This document shows positions 1 through 9,151 of a DNA stretch of 54,236 bases, in pieces; the first letter of the stretch is position 1; every line of letters begins with the position of its first letter. Source of the stretch: Hyphomicrobiales bacterium (GTDB taxonomy: Bacteria; Pseudomonadota; Alphaproteobacteria; Rhizobiales; Rhizobiaceae); contig UCKM01000023.1 in NCBI GenBank assembly GCA_900473175.1, forward strand, positions 3,948 through 58,183. Direction: 5' to 3'. The translations under genes and the position numbers were made by a program. The notes under the pieces are model-generated. The model was given only the letters and a program-made list of their open reading frames with translations, ran no database searches and was not told the origin of the DNA.

Positions 1-1265
1 AAGCAAAGCCTGGCAAGCCTGCCAAGCCCGCCGAACCAGCAACCGATCAGCCGGCTACCGCAGGAGCCCCGGCCCCTGCAGGGACGACCGCGCCCGCCGA
101 TGCGGCCAAGCCTACACAGCAGGAAGCGTCTCCTTTGCCCGAAAATGCCGCGCCGGTACTCGACAGCGACAAACCAGCGCCCGTGCGCGAAGGCAAAGAC
201 AGGGGAAAAGCCAAGGGCGGCAATGTCGGACAGGCCGAAGTTCCCACCGCTCCACAGCCGGTTGCGCAACAGCCAGCCGCACCGGCCGGACCAGCGCCAA
301 AAACTGACGCCGACGTCCAGCAGGCCCTTGCGCCGGTCAAAATCGAGCCGGTCCGCACGGAGCAAGGCACGCGCACCAGGGATCGCCGGCGCGACGAGCG
401 TCCAAGCGACGTGCAGGTCATCAAGCAATATGACAACCGCGCCATTGTCGAAGTCGACAACAACGTCTTCGTCGAAAGTTCGGATCGCCCGCGCATGTCG
501 CGTGGCGCACAGGACGTCTACTACGAGGATCTGCCGCGGCGCCGCACCCGCGAGACCATCGTGCGCGACAATGGCATCCAGATTGTCACCATCCGCAACC
601 GCTATGGCGACGTGATCCAGCGTTCACGCATCATGCCGGATGGGCGTGAGGTATTGCTGAGCTACACCCCCGACTATGACCGCGAGGAACGTGTCGCATG
701 GCGTGACCCGGGCGACGACCTGCCGCCACTCCGCCTGACTATTCCGGTTCGCGACTATATTCTCGACGCGGAAGAAGCGCCGGAAGAGGATGTCTACGAC
801 TTCTTCGCTCGGCCGCCCGTCGAACGGGTCGAGCGCATCTATTCGATCGATGAAGTCAAGCGTTCAGCGCGTATCCGCGACAAGGTTCGCCGCGTCGATC
901 TGGATACGATCACCTTCCCCTTCGGGTCTGCCGAGATCGGCGAGGACCAGATCGCGCGCATCGAAGGCGTTGCCAAGGCCATGGCACAGATATTGAAAAA
1001 GAATCCGGCCGAGACTTTCCTGATCGAGGGCCATACGGATGCTGTCGGTTCGGACCAGGCCAACCTCGTCCTCTCGGACAAGCGTGCAGAATCTGTCGCC
1101 CAGGCGCTCACCAACGTGTTCGACATTCCGCCGGAGAACATGGCGACGCAGGGCTATGGCGAGCGTTACCTGAAGATCAAAGCGGATGGACCGGAACAGC
1201 AAAACCGCCGCGTCGCCATTCGCCGCATCACTCCGCTGGTCGCTCCGATCGCCAGCAACAACTGA
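1..1265 (+). CDS. OmpA-family outer-membrane/peptidoglycan-binding protein (5' partial)
   Basis: The reading frame is open from the first bases of the window, so the N-terminus lies upstream. The visible part starts with a low-complexity Pro/Ala/Lys tract (PAKPAEPA-like), then a charged linker rich in Arg and Asp, and ends in an OmpA C-terminal domain at about positions 885-1230. That domain shows the family signatures FLIEGHTDAVGS and ANLVLSDKRAESV followed by GYGE and NRRVAI, which form the peptidoglycan (diaminopimelate) binding fold. Proteins of this shape tether the outer membrane to the cell wall. A strong terminator follows at once, so the gene ends its transcript here. The exact family of the N-terminal part is not recognisable; the OmpA-like C-terminus is certain. 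Confidence 0.9.
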   Translation, partial: AKPGKPAKPAEPATDQPATAGAPAPAGTTAPADAAKPTQQEASPLPENAAPVLDSDKPAPVREGKDRGKAKGGNVGQAEVPTAPQPVAQQPAAPAGPAPKTDADVQQALAPVKIEPVRTEQGTRTRDRRRDERPSDVQVIKQYDNRAIVEVDNNVFVESSDRPRMSRGAQDVYYEDLPRRRTRETIVRDNGIQIVTIRNRYGDVIQRSRIMPDGREVLLSYTPDYDREERVAWRDPGDDLPPLRLTIPVRDYILDAEEAPEEDVYDFFARPPVERVERIYSIDEVKRSARIRDKVRRVDLDTITFPFGSAEIGEDQIARIEGVAKAMAQILKKNPAETFLIEGHTDAVGSDQANLVLSDKRAESVAQALTNVFDIPPENMATQGYGERYLKIKADGPEQQNRRVAIRRITPLVAPIASNN

Positions 1266-1284
1266 CCTGCCAGATCAGCTGCAG

Positions 1285-1316
1285 AAAAAAACCCGGACCT
1301 TGGCCCGGGTTTTTTT
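1285..1316 (+). terminator. Rho-independent terminator after the OmpA-like gene
   Basis: A GC stem (CCCGG...CCCGGG arms around ACCTTGG) is flanked by an A-run on the left and seven T on the right. It lies about 20 bases after the stop codon. Confidence 0.85.
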
Positions 1317-1406
1317 CTGATCATCGCTTGAGTTCGCACCCTTCGTCGCTATGTGTTGGTTTCGCCAACCATTGGCTGAGCCCAGTTTCAACGACCGGAC
1401 CCAAAT

Positions 1407-1931
1407 ATGAAACGCATCGAAATTTTCGTCGAAAACATCATCCTTGCTTCGCGCTGGCTTCTCGTGGTGTTCTATCTGGGCCTTGCCTTTGCGCTGGCCA
1501 TATATGCCTTCTCCTTCGCGGGAAAGCTCATCGATTTCGTTGCCAAGGTGACGGTCCTCGATGAAACCGATACGATCCTGAAAATGCTCGGGCTGATCGA
1601 CGCGGCGCTGGTCGCAAGCCTCATCGTCATGGTGATCATTTCCGGCTATGAGAACTTTGTCAGCCGTTTTGACAGCGCTGAAGAAGTGCATTGGCTCGGA
1701 ACCATCGATGCCGGCTCGCTGAAGATCAAGGTTGCATCGACCATCGTCGCCATTTCCTCAATCCATTTGCTGCAGATCTTCCTCAACCTCACGCAGTATA
1801 CGACGGATCAACTCCTCTGGTTTACGCTGATCCACCTTGCCTTCGTCTTCTCGGCGCTGTTCCTGGCCTATATTGACAAGCTGATGGTGAAGGAAAAGGT
1901 GGGCAAGAAGTCGAACGAACCCTCGCTCTGA
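1407..1931 (+). CDS. YqhA/UPF0114 (TIGR00645) integral membrane protein
   Basis: This is a 174-residue membrane protein starting MKRIEIFVENIILASRW, the typical opening of the UPF0114/YqhA family. There are four hydrophobic segments at about residues 12-34, 60-80, 105-125 and 135-155, and a short basic tail. The SRFDS and GSLKIKVASTIVAIS stretches are family-like. Length matches the family (about 165-180 residues). Function is unknown; E. coli YqhA is an uncharacterised inner-membrane protein. It stands alone between a terminator and a repeat element. Confidence 0.9.
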   Translation: MKRIEIFVENIILASRWLLVVFYLGLAFALAIYAFSFAGKLIDFVAKVTVLDETDTILKMLGLIDAALVASLIVMVIISGYENFVSRFDSAEEVHWLGTIDAGSLKIKVASTIVAISSIHLLQIFLNLTQYTTDQLLWFTLIHLAFVFSALFLAYIDKLMVKEKVGKKSNEPSL

Positions 1932-1973
1932 ATCTGGGATCAATGAAGGCCAGGCCTGCTGCATAGTGCGGTA

Positions 1974-2157
1974 GGGTGCCGCTTCTTTCCCTCCCCCTTG
2001 TGGGGGCCTGAAGGGCGGGCGAGACCAGTGGCTCGCCCCGTACGTCGGACCGCAGGTCCGGGGCGGGGTTCTTTTTTGGCCGCGAGACAATTTCAAACCA
2101 TTTCAAGAATTGCCCCTCCCGGCTGCTTCGCAGCCCCCTCCCCACAAGGGGAGGGAA
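1974..2157. repeat. Palindromic intergenic repeat with CCCTCCCCCTTGTGG ends
   Basis: This fills most of the gap between the YqhA-like gene and rpoD. The left arm at 1987-2005 (TTCCCTCCCCCTTGTGGGG) is the near-exact inverse of the right arm at 2140-2157. Smaller hairpins sit inside, for example GGCTGCTTCGCAGCC. Bases 1974-2004 recur with one mismatch at the window end (54206-54236), and the arms recur at 34601-34754. It looks like a dispersed rhizobial mosaic palindrome rather than a gene. Confidence 0.8.
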
Positions 2158-2226
2158 GGACGAGACCGTACTTCGTGCTTCGATACCGCGAAATAGCGTC
2201 ACTTTGCGCGGTAAGTCCCTCCAGAC

Positions 2227-2259
2227 AAACAAAAACGGGATGGGTTTCCACCCATCCCG
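2227..2259 (-). terminator. Rho-independent terminator of rpoD
   Basis: On the minus strand a perfect 10-bp stem CGGGATGGGT/ACCCATCCCG with a GGAA loop is followed by TTTTTGTTT. It starts about 30 bases after the rpoD stop codon. Confidence 0.92.
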
Positions 2260-2288
2260 CTCCAACTCTCCGGCGTCTGTCGATCCGA

Positions 2289-4316
2289 TCAGCTATCCAG
2301 GAACGAACGCAGCTTGCGCGAACGGCTTGGATGCTTGAGCTTGCGCAGCGCCTTTGCCTCAATCTGGCGAATACGCTCGCGTGTAACCGAGAACTGCTGG
2401 CCGACTTCCTCGAGCGTGTGATCGGTGTTCATGCCGATACCGAAGCGCATGCGCAGCACGCGTTCCTCGCGCGGTGTCAGCGAAGCCAGAACCCTTGTCG
2501 TCGTATCGCGCAAATTGGCCTGAATGGCAGCGTCGATCGGCAACAGGGCGTTCTTGTCTTCGATGAAATCGCCGAGATGTGAATCCTCTTCGTCGCCCAC
2601 CGGAGTTTCCAGTGAAATCGGCTCCTTGGCGATCTTCAGCACCTTGCGCACTTTTTCGAGCGGCATGGCAAGCTTCTCGGCCAGTTCTTCGGGTGTCGGC
2701 TCACGTCCGATTTCATGCAGCATTTGGCGCGAGGTACGCACGATCTTGTTGATTGTTTCGATCATGTGCACCGGAATACGGATGGTGCGCGCCTGATCGG
2801 CGATCGAACGGGTGATCGCCTGGCGAATCCACCAGGTCGCATAGGTCGAGAACTTGTACCCACGGCGGTATTCGAACTTGTCGACCGCCTTCATCAGGCC
2901 GATATTGCCTTCCTGGATGAGATCGAGGAACTGCAGACCGCGGTTGGTGTATTTCTTGGCAATGGAGATGACGAGACGCAAGTTTGCCTCAACCATTTCC
3001 TTCTTCGCAAGCGCGGCTTCGCGTTCGCCTTTCTGCACCTGATTGACGATGCGGCGGAATTCCGAGATCGAAATGGCGGTTTCCTGCGCCATATTCTGGA
3101 TTTCCGTCCGCAGGTTCTTGATTGTGTCTTTTTCGTTCTTGGTGAACTCTTTCCAGCCACGGGTCGTCAGGTTCGAAACAGCTTTCAGCCAGTTCGGATC
3201 AAGTTCGTTGCCCTGGTATTCCTTGAGGAAATCCTCGCGGCGCACCCCATAGGATTCAGCAAGACGCAGCAAGCGGCCTTCGTTCTGAACGAGGCGCTTG
3301 TTGATATCGTAAAGCTGTGCGACCAGCGCCTCGATACGGTTCTGGTTCAGCGATAGCGACTTCACCGCCTTGATCAGCTGATCCTTGAGTTCCTTGTAGC
3401 GGCGTTCCTGGCTCGGCGAGAGCGAACCCGAAGCGGCAAGGCGGTTCTCGACCTGCTGGTCCTGCAGCTTGCGAAGCTTCTTATAGGTATCGGCGATGAC
3501 GTCGAGTGTTTCCATGACCTGCGGACGCAATTCCGCTTCCATCGCGGCGAGCGACAGATTGGCCTCGTCATCCTCGTCGTCTTCTTCCTCGGCCGGTGCA
3601 TCGCCGCCGACATTGGTGATGTCGTCATCGTCGCGCGAGCGGCGCGCCTTGTCGTTACCCGCGGCCGGGCGTTCTTCCTCGACACGCTCGATCACCGGCG
3701 CCTGCTTGGCTTCCGGCCCTGCATAGGTTGTTTCAAGATCGATGATTTCGCGCAGCAGAATCTTCGACTCGTTCAGATCCTCGCGCCAGATGATGATCGC
3801 CTGGAATGTCAGCGGGCTCTCGCACAGACCGGAGATCATCGTCTCGCGGCCAGCCTCGATGCGCTTGGCGATGGCGATTTCGCCTTCGCGCGACAACAGC
3901 TCGACCGTGCCCATCTCGCGCAGATACATACGAACGGGATCGTCCGTGCGGTCTGTCGGTTCTTTCTTTGTGGTCGTCGGTGCGACGGCGGTGCCGGTCG
4001 CGTCGGCGAGTTCCCGCGCATCGCTCTCTTCATCAGCGCTGCTGTCGGTCTCTTCCGCGTCGGCGTCCTGCTCATCGTCTTCCACGACATTGATACCCAT
4101 GTCGCTGAGCATGGCCATCGTATCTTCGATCTGCTCGGAAGTGACCTCTTCGGACGGAAGAACAGCGTTGAGCTCATCCATCGTCACATAGCCGCGCTTC
4201 TTCGCGAGCTTGATCATCTTCTTGACAGCGTCATCGGAAAGGTCGAGAAGCGGACCGTCCGGCGCACCCTCGCGCTCGACTTCTACTTCTTCGTTTTCCT
4301 TTGCCTTCGTTGCCAT
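2289..4316 (-). CDS. rpoD: RNA polymerase primary sigma factor RpoD (sigma-70)
   Basis: This is the housekeeping sigma factor, 675 residues from the chosen start [10 protein letters not shown]. That ATG has GGAG nine bases upstream; a longer in-frame extension of 13 residues lacks such support. Region 1.1 lies near the N-terminus. Region 1.2 ([21 protein letters not shown]) is followed by the acidic non-conserved insert ([13 protein letters not shown]) usual in alphaproteobacteria. Region 2 shows [19 protein letters not shown] and [10 protein letters not shown], which melt and read the -10 box. Region 3 and region 4 ([21 protein letters not shown]), the -35-binding helix-turn-helix, complete the protein. 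It follows dnaG in the same direction, the tail of the classical macromolecular synthesis operon, with its own 300-base leader and a strong terminator. Confidence 0.98.
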   Translation of the reverse strand: MATKAKENEEVEVEREGAPDGPLLDLSDDAVKKMIKLAKKRGYVTMDELNAVLPSEEVTSEQIEDTMAMLSDMGINVVEDDEQDADAEETDSSADEESDARELADATGTAVAPTTTKKEPTDRTDDPVRMYLREMGTVELLSREGEIAIAKRIEAGRETMISGLCESPLTFQAIIIWREDLNESKILLREIIDLETTYAGPEAKQAPVIERVEEERPAAGNDKARRSRDDDDITNVGGDAPAEEEDDEDDEANLSLAAMEAELRPQVMETLDVIADTYKKLRKLQDQQVENRLAASGSLSPSQERRYKELKDQLIKAVKSLSLNQNRIEALVAQLYDINKRLVQNEGRLLRLAESYGVRREDFLKEYQGNELDPNWLKAVSNLTTRGWKEFTKNEKDTIKNLRTEIQNMAQETAISISEFRRIVNQVQKGEREAALAKKEMVEANLRLVISIAKKYTNRGLQFLDLIQEGNIGLMKAVDKFEYRRGYKFSTYATWWIRQAITRSIADQARTIRIPVHMIETINKIVRTSRQMLHEIGREPTPEELAEKLAMPLEKVRKVLKIAKEPISLETPVGDEEDSHLGDFIEDKNALLPIDAAIQANLRDTTTRVLASLTPREERVLRMRFGIGMNTDHTLEEVGQQFSVTRERIRQIEAKALRKLKHPSRSRKLRSFLDS

Positions 4317-4619
4317 ATTCTGTATCTCCAAGCGACGTTCGCTTTGTTCGTGCATGGGACCAACGTGTGCGGCGGCACACCGGTTCCCCTACACCATCAA
4401 GGTAATAAATGATCGACTAGCCGAAATCCCGTTAATGTCGGATTAACCTTGTTATCCCGGTGGCGAGCACGTTGCACATCTGCCGTATTTGCCGGTTTTT
4501 CTGCTGGACCCGCAAACATCAAGACAATATCTTCAATTCCGCGCAATCTGATTCCGTCATTATTGACCCACGTCAACCCCGACTCAACTGATTCGCGTTA
4601 AAAAAGCGAATCAATTCGG
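4317..4619 (-). promoter_or_regulatory. dnaG-rpoD intergenic region (rpoD leader/promoter)
   Basis: This 303-base gap separates dnaG from rpoD. An inverted repeat at 4589-4611 (GATTCGC, 9-base T-rich loop on the minus strand, GCGAATC) lies just after the dnaG stop and may weakly terminate or stabilise the dnaG message. The rest is AT-richer than the genes, as expected for the rpoD promoter, but I cannot assign -35/-10 boxes with confidence. Confidence 0.5.
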
Positions 4620-6587
4620 TCAAAAGCCCTTGCCCGACCGTCCCGAAGGTATTCCGAACCCTTCGATGAGCGCTTCTGTCGCCTGCGCATTGCGAATGGC
4701 ATTCTGAATATCGAGCAGCCGGTTGAGGTTTTCGTCGGTGGCTTCCGTAGCCAAGGCGGTTTCAGCGACTTTCAGCTCTTTATGTAGTGTGCTTGCGCGC
4801 TGATGCAAGTGAATTGCCTGCCGTAAGGCTTCCAATGCGTCTTCTTCCGCCGCTTCCGCGGTCGCGGTCCACATGCGGGCTCGGCGTGTCAGCGCCTCGA
4901 GCGCTTCGATGAGCGCGCCGTGGCCGGTTTCCGCCATCGCCTTGCGCATCTCGGCACCATTGGCGACGTGATGTTCGGCCATCGCGTTGAGCATCGCCGC
5001 GTGGAAGCGCTTCAGATCCGGGTGGCTGAATTCGAGCCGCACGATGGTTTCGAAATCCTCTTCGATCAGACGCGGGTGATTGAAGAGCGTCATGAGTATA
5101 GCGGTCTCGCGCAACGGCGGCGCTGCCGATGTGGTCTTGACCAGAACAGAACGCGCCAGGCTGTCCGACACGGCAAGACGGCCATGGGCCGCGCCCCTGC
5201 CCCGCTGCCCGTAGCCGTTCTGCGCGCCAAAGCCGTTCTGGTTGTTGCCGCGCGGTCCGCCATTGCGGCGGTCGTTGTTGCGCTGGCCTGAACTGAAGAA
5301 TTGCTGGATGCGGTCGCGGACGTCCTGGGCATAATGGCGGCGGACATTTTCATCGCCGATCAACGCCGTCATCTGTTTTAGCCGCGCTTCGAGCTCCGCC
5401 CGTCGTTCCGGCGTATCGAAGATCCCGCCGCTCGTCTCGCGCTGCCACAGCATGTCGGCGAGCGGCCGCGCATCGTCGAGTACGGCCTGGAAGGCCTGCG
5501 GCCCAGACGCCTTGACGAGGTCGTCGGGGTCCTTGCCGTCCGGCAGTACGGCAAAGCGCAGCGAGCGGCCCGGCTTCAAGGCAGGCAAGGCAAGATCGAT
5601 GGCGCGATGCGCCGCCTTGATGCCCGCATTGTCGCCGTCGAAGCACAGAACCGGCTCCGGTGACATGCGCCAGAGCAGATCGAGCTGGTCTTCGGTGAGC
5701 GCCGTGCCAAGTGGCGCAACGGCTTGCGCGAATCCCGCCTGTGCCAGTGCGATGACGTCCATGTAGCCCTCGACGGCAATCACAGCCTTTGCCGCCTGCC
5801 CGCCCTGAGGCTGCGCTGCCTTCCTGGCGCGCAGGGCGTTGAACAGCACCTTGCCCTTGTGGAAGAGTTCCGTCTCGTTGGAGTTCATGTACTTCGCGAT
5901 GGCATTGGGTGCGAGCGCCCGCCCGCCAAAGGCAATGATGCGGCCACGCAGATCTTCGATCGGAAACATGATGCGATCACGGAACCGGTCGAAGGACACC
6001 GGCTTGTCGTCGCCGTAGACCACAAGGCCGCAAGCCTCGATCTGCTCCTTGGCGGCCCCTTTCAGCGCCAGATGTTCCTTTAGCGCGTTGCGGCTCTCGG
6101 GTGCATAGCCGAGCCGATAGGCATGCTGGGTCGTCGCGCTCAATCCCCGATCGCGAAGATAAGCCCGCGCCTTGGCTCCGGTCGCCGATTGCAGCTGCTC
6201 TTCGAAGAATTTCGTCGCCATCTCCATGACGTCATAGAGGGTAGCGCGCTTCGCCTCGCGAATTTCCATTTCGGCGTCCCGCGCCGGCATTGGAACGCCT
6301 GCCATGTCGGCGACGCGCTGGACCGCCTCGGGAAAGCTCAAGCCTTCGAGTTCGGTCAGAAAACGAAAGTGATCACCCGTTACGCCGCAGCCGAAGCAAT
6401 GGTATCGCCCCTTGCGATCCTCGCAGTGAAAGCTTGGCGATTTTTCCCCATGAAAAGGACAGCAGGCCCAGAAATCGCCCTTCGGCGCATTGGTCTTTTT
6501 CCGGTCGAACGAAACCCGCGTGCCGATCACGCTGGAGATCGGTACACGCTCCCTGATCTCATCGAGAAAGGATGGCGGAAATCGCAT
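4620..6587 (-). CDS. dnaG: DNA primase DnaG
   Basis: DnaG synthesises RNA primers for replication. The 655-residue protein begins MRFPPSFLDEIRERVPISSVIG. It has the CHC2 zinc finger at residues 43-67 (C43, H46, C64, C67), then the catalytic core and TOPRIM domain. The TOPRIM shows VIAVEGYMDVIALAQAG, with the metal-binding glutamate, and VLCFDGDNAGIKAA, with the acidic DxD-like pair. A Gly/Asn/Arg-rich linker (RNNDRRNGGPRGNNQNG) leads to the helicase-interacting C-terminal domain. Length is normal for rhizobia. The ribosome site is weak (AAGAA before the ATG). It runs in the same direction as rpoD. The usual rhizobial upstream neighbour, yqeY, lies 22.8 kb away instead of adjacent. Confidence 0.98.
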   Translation of the reverse strand: MRFPPSFLDEIRERVPISSVIGTRVSFDRKKTNAPKGDFWACCPFHGEKSPSFHCEDRKGRYHCFGCGVTGDHFRFLTELEGLSFPEAVQRVADMAGVPMPARDAEMEIREAKRATLYDVMEMATKFFEEQLQSATGAKARAYLRDRGLSATTQHAYRLGYAPESRNALKEHLALKGAAKEQIEACGLVVYGDDKPVSFDRFRDRIMFPIEDLRGRIIAFGGRALAPNAIAKYMNSNETELFHKGKVLFNALRARKAAQPQGGQAAKAVIAVEGYMDVIALAQAGFAQAVAPLGTALTEDQLDLLWRMSPEPVLCFDGDNAGIKAAHRAIDLALPALKPGRSLRFAVLPDGKDPDDLVKASGPQAFQAVLDDARPLADMLWQRETSGGIFDTPERRAELEARLKQMTALIGDENVRRHYAQDVRDRIQQFFSSGQRNNDRRNGGPRGNNQNGFGAQNGYGQRGRGAAHGRLAVSDSLARSVLVKTTSAAPPLRETAILMTLFNHPRLIEEDFETIVRLEFSHPDLKRFHAAMLNAMAEHHVANGAEMRKAMAETGHGALIEALEALTRRARMWTATAEAAEEDALEALRQAIHLHQRASTLHKELKVAETALATEATDENLNRLLDIQNAIRNAQATEALIEGFGIPSGRSGKGF

Positions 6588-6944
6588 GTGGTTCTTCGTT
6601 CGTTAAATTGAGCGGGCGGAGGCGAGGCTTCGAGCAGCCCGTAGCCCAAGTCTCGTTTCATACTGCAATAAATATGACCGCCGCGATAGGGCCGCAAGTC
6701 CGTCATCCCCTGCTCATCGCAGGGGGAAAACGGGTTCCGACCCGCTGATTTTACCTGACCAGAAAGACAAAGCGCGACTGTCTCAAATCTGTCATGAAAC
6801 TAATACACTTTGCCAAAAGCGACACATTTTTTCTTAGCCGGAACATATTTTTTTCTCTTTCTGCACCATATGTTATCTTAATAAAATGCAGCTAGATTCG
6901 TCTCGTTGCATTACCATGCTCTCGAACGTATCAGGACGCATCTG
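6588..6944. other. Divergent intergenic region dnaG / Na-Pi cotransporter
   Basis: It carries two small hairpins at about 6698-6750 (CCCCTGctcatcgCAGGGG and CGGGttccgaCCCG), the Pho box described separately, and a T-rich stretch before the transporter gene. A 20-codon frame starting ATGCAGCTAG at 6886 overlaps the transporter start but has no good ribosome site. Confidence 0.5.
6778..6806 (+). promoter_or_regulatory. Putative Pho box (PhoB binding site)
   Basis: Two 7-base units in direct repeat with 11-base period, CTGTCTC-AAAT-CTGTCAT (6778-6795), match the PhoB consensus CTGTCAT-(A/T)4-CTGTCAC in 12 of 14 unit positions. A third, weaker unit CTAATAC follows after GAAA at the same 11-base spacing. 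It lies about 140-165 bases upstream of the phosphate transporter gene. Confidence 0.7.
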
Positions 6945-8615
6945 GTGAACGGTTCTTCGGTCTTGTTGCATCTGGCGGGTGCTGTGGCGTTGCTTCTTTG
7001 GGCAACGCGCATGGTGCGCACCGGTGTCGAGCGTGCCTATGGCGAGCGCATGCGCCAGAGCCTGCGCGGTGTCCTGCACAATCCGCTGCTTGCCGCCGCT
7101 TGGGGCCTGATGCTCTCCATCGCCCTGCAAAGTTCGACGGCGGTGAGCCTGCTTGTCGGCTCCTTCGTCGGCTCCGGCATCGTCAGCGGCATTGCCGGGT
7201 TGATGGCGGTGCGCGGCGCCGAAGTCGGCTCGGCCCTCGTCGTCAAGATCCTTTCCTTCGATCTCACGCTCCTGGTGCCGCTCTGCCTGGTGGCCGGCAC
7301 AGTCATCTTCATGTCGACCGAGCGCAGCAACTGGCGGCAGATGGGCCGTATTCTCATTGGCATCGGCCTCTTGGTGCTGTCGCTCCAAATGACCGGACAG
7401 GCAACCGAGCCCCTGCGCAACAGCGACCTGTTGCCCGTGATCGTCGGTTACCTCGACACCGATCCCGTCACCGCTTTCCTTTTGGCGGCCGTCATGACCT
7501 GGCTGTTCCATTCGAGCATCGCCGCCGTCTTGCTGGTCGTCACATTCGCTTCCCGCGGCCTGATCCAGCCAGAACTCGGCGTCGTCATGATCTGTGGCGT
7601 CAACCTTGGCTCGTCGTTCATCGCCCCCATTTTGACCCGCAATGCGGCGCCGCAAATTCGCATCGTTCCTATGGGCAACCTGTTGATGCGCGGGCTCGGT
7701 TCGATCGTGATCCTGATCCTCTATCTGACCTTCAAGCCATCGATTGCATTCCTCGGCGCCGCGCCGGCCGATCAGGTGATCAATGGCCATATTCTCTTCA
7801 ACATCATCATCCTCCTTGCCGGGCTTCCCCTCTCCCGTCTTGTTCTCAAAGCCACGAAGACTGTCGTCGCCCTCAACGCGCCAACCGAACCGCCCCGGTC
7901 GCTCGACCATACCGAACTCAGTGCTCTGGATGAGAGCGTGCTGGACACGCCGAGCCTTGCCCTTGCCAATGCAACACGCGAGGCAGTTGCCGTTTGCGAG
8001 ACGGTTGAAATCATGCTGCGGCGGATTATCGATCTTTATGAGCATCCGGCACAGGATCGCATCGACGAATTGTCGGCGCTCGATGACAAGGTCGACCGCC
8101 AGCACGCCGCCATCAAGCTCTATCTCGCCAAGCTGACCTCGAGGCAACTGTCGGGCTACGAGATCGCCCGAGCCCGCGAACTGCTCGGCGCCTGCGTCAA
8201 GCTCGAACAGGTCGGAGACATCATCGTGCGCAACATGCTGGCTCTGGTGCAGAAGAAGATGGACCGCAAGCTCAAATTCACCGATGAAGGCTGGCTCGAA
8301 CTCAGCAATTTTCACGCCAAGGTTCTGACCAACGCCCGCATGGCGTTCAACGTCCTCGTTTCACGCGATCGCGAAACGGCGCATCAGCTTGTGCTTGAGA
8401 AAGATCATTTGCGGGATGTGGAAAAGCAGACCAGCGACCGGCATTTTAGCCGCCTGCGCGAGGGAACGCCGCGCAGCCTGGAGACAAGCTCCATCCACCT
8501 TGACACGATCCGCGACCTGAAACAGATCAACTCGCTGCTCGCCTCGATGGCTTATCCGGTGCTCGAAGAACAGGGGCTTTTGAATACGACGCGTCTGCGA
8601 GAATTGCACAGCTGA
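6945..8615 (+). CDS. Na/Pi cotransporter family protein with C-terminal PhoU-like domain
   Basis: This is a sodium-dependent phosphate transporter of the NptA/PF02690 type. The first 300 residues hold about eight membrane segments and two copies of the family's QSSTAV motif region: ALQSSTAVSLLVGS in the first half and WLFHSSIAAVLLVV in the second, where the glutamine is replaced by histidine. The last 200 residues form a helical PhoU-like domain (IDELSALDDKVDRQHAAI). I chose the GTG at 6945 because AGGA lies eight bases upstream and the protein then opens directly into the first helix; an upstream TTG at 6906 would add 13 residues without a ribosome site. The Pho box upstream predicts induction in phosphate starvation. 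It is divergent from dnaG. Confidence 0.9.
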   Translation: MNGSSVLLHLAGAVALLLWATRMVRTGVERAYGERMRQSLRGVLHNPLLAAAWGLMLSIALQSSTAVSLLVGSFVGSGIVSGIAGLMAVRGAEVGSALVVKILSFDLTLLVPLCLVAGTVIFMSTERSNWRQMGRILIGIGLLVLSLQMTGQATEPLRNSDLLPVIVGYLDTDPVTAFLLAAVMTWLFHSSIAAVLLVVTFASRGLIQPELGVVMICGVNLGSSFIAPILTRNAAPQIRIVPMGNLLMRGLGSIVILILYLTFKPSIAFLGAAPADQVINGHILFNIIILLAGLPLSRLVLKATKTVVALNAPTEPPRSLDHTELSALDESVLDTPSLALANATREAVAVCETVEIMLRRIIDLYEHPAQDRIDELSALDDKVDRQHAAIKLYLAKLTSRQLSGYEIARARELLGACVKLEQVGDIIVRNMLALVQKKMDRKLKFTDEGWLELSNFHAKVLTNARMAFNVLVSRDRETAHQLVLEKDHLRDVEKQTSDRHFSRLREGTPRSLETSSIHLDTIRDLKQINSLLASMAYPVLEEQGLLNTTRLRELHS

Positions 8616-8688
8616 CCAGATGAATTTCGGCCAAACAAACGCCATCCCCAAAGCGAGCCGAAACCAACCTGAGCCCTACAAAACTGGC

Positions 8689-8853
8689 TTAATAATCACG
8701 ATGGATATGGGTATTGGATCCGATGAACGCGCCCATCGCGGTGCCGATCAGCAACCCAAGCAATATATTTCCCATCATTGCTTCGCCGACGCCTGCCCCA
8801 ATCGACAGCCCGGCCAGTATTCCGATTATAGTCGACCATCCGTGTTCTTTCAT
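8689..8853 (-). CDS. Small glycine-rich membrane protein (54 residues)
   Basis: The protein starts MKEHGWSTIIGILAGLSIGA, directly behind a strong GGAGG five bases from the ATG, which argues that it is a real gene. It is one or two hydrophobic glycine-zipper-like segments (GLLIGTAMGAFIG) with a short polar His-containing tail. No family is recognised. It lies convergent to the Na/Pi transporter and alone on its strand. It may be a small inner-membrane stress protein, but this is only inferred from its shape. Confidence 0.6.
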   Translation of the reverse strand: MKEHGWSTIIGILAGLSIGAGVGEAMMGNILLGLLIGTAMGAFIGSNTHIHRDY

Positions 8854-9151
8854 GTTCGCCTCCATTGCTTGCAACAATAAACGCGAAAGTGACGCCGCAG
8901 TTCCAAAGTGGGCATCTGATCAAATTCATTTGATCTGTTTTCTTGCGCCGATTGTAAACGCGAACTCAAAGGCTTGCGCGTCGACAGTGGAACAGCAAGG
9001 TTAGACGCCTATCCAATATCCTTCGGATAGCCGGCAAAAAATGGCCGCTACGCAGTGGACTATCGAGATTTTTGAAGTAATTTCAAACATTTGACGGGAT
9101 CGATTTATTGATCAAGATGGCCACAAAGCGTCCTTGGTGGGAGATTCTTGA

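Noticed and set aside
6886-6948. 20-codon upstream frame overlapping the Na/Pi transporter start
   Set aside because: No ribosome site; kept only as a remark because it could influence translation.
6873-8315. 480-codon minus-strand open frame over the Na/Pi transporter
   Set aside because: Rich in Asp, His and Gln as typical of antisense frames; the plus-strand protein has clear family motifs.
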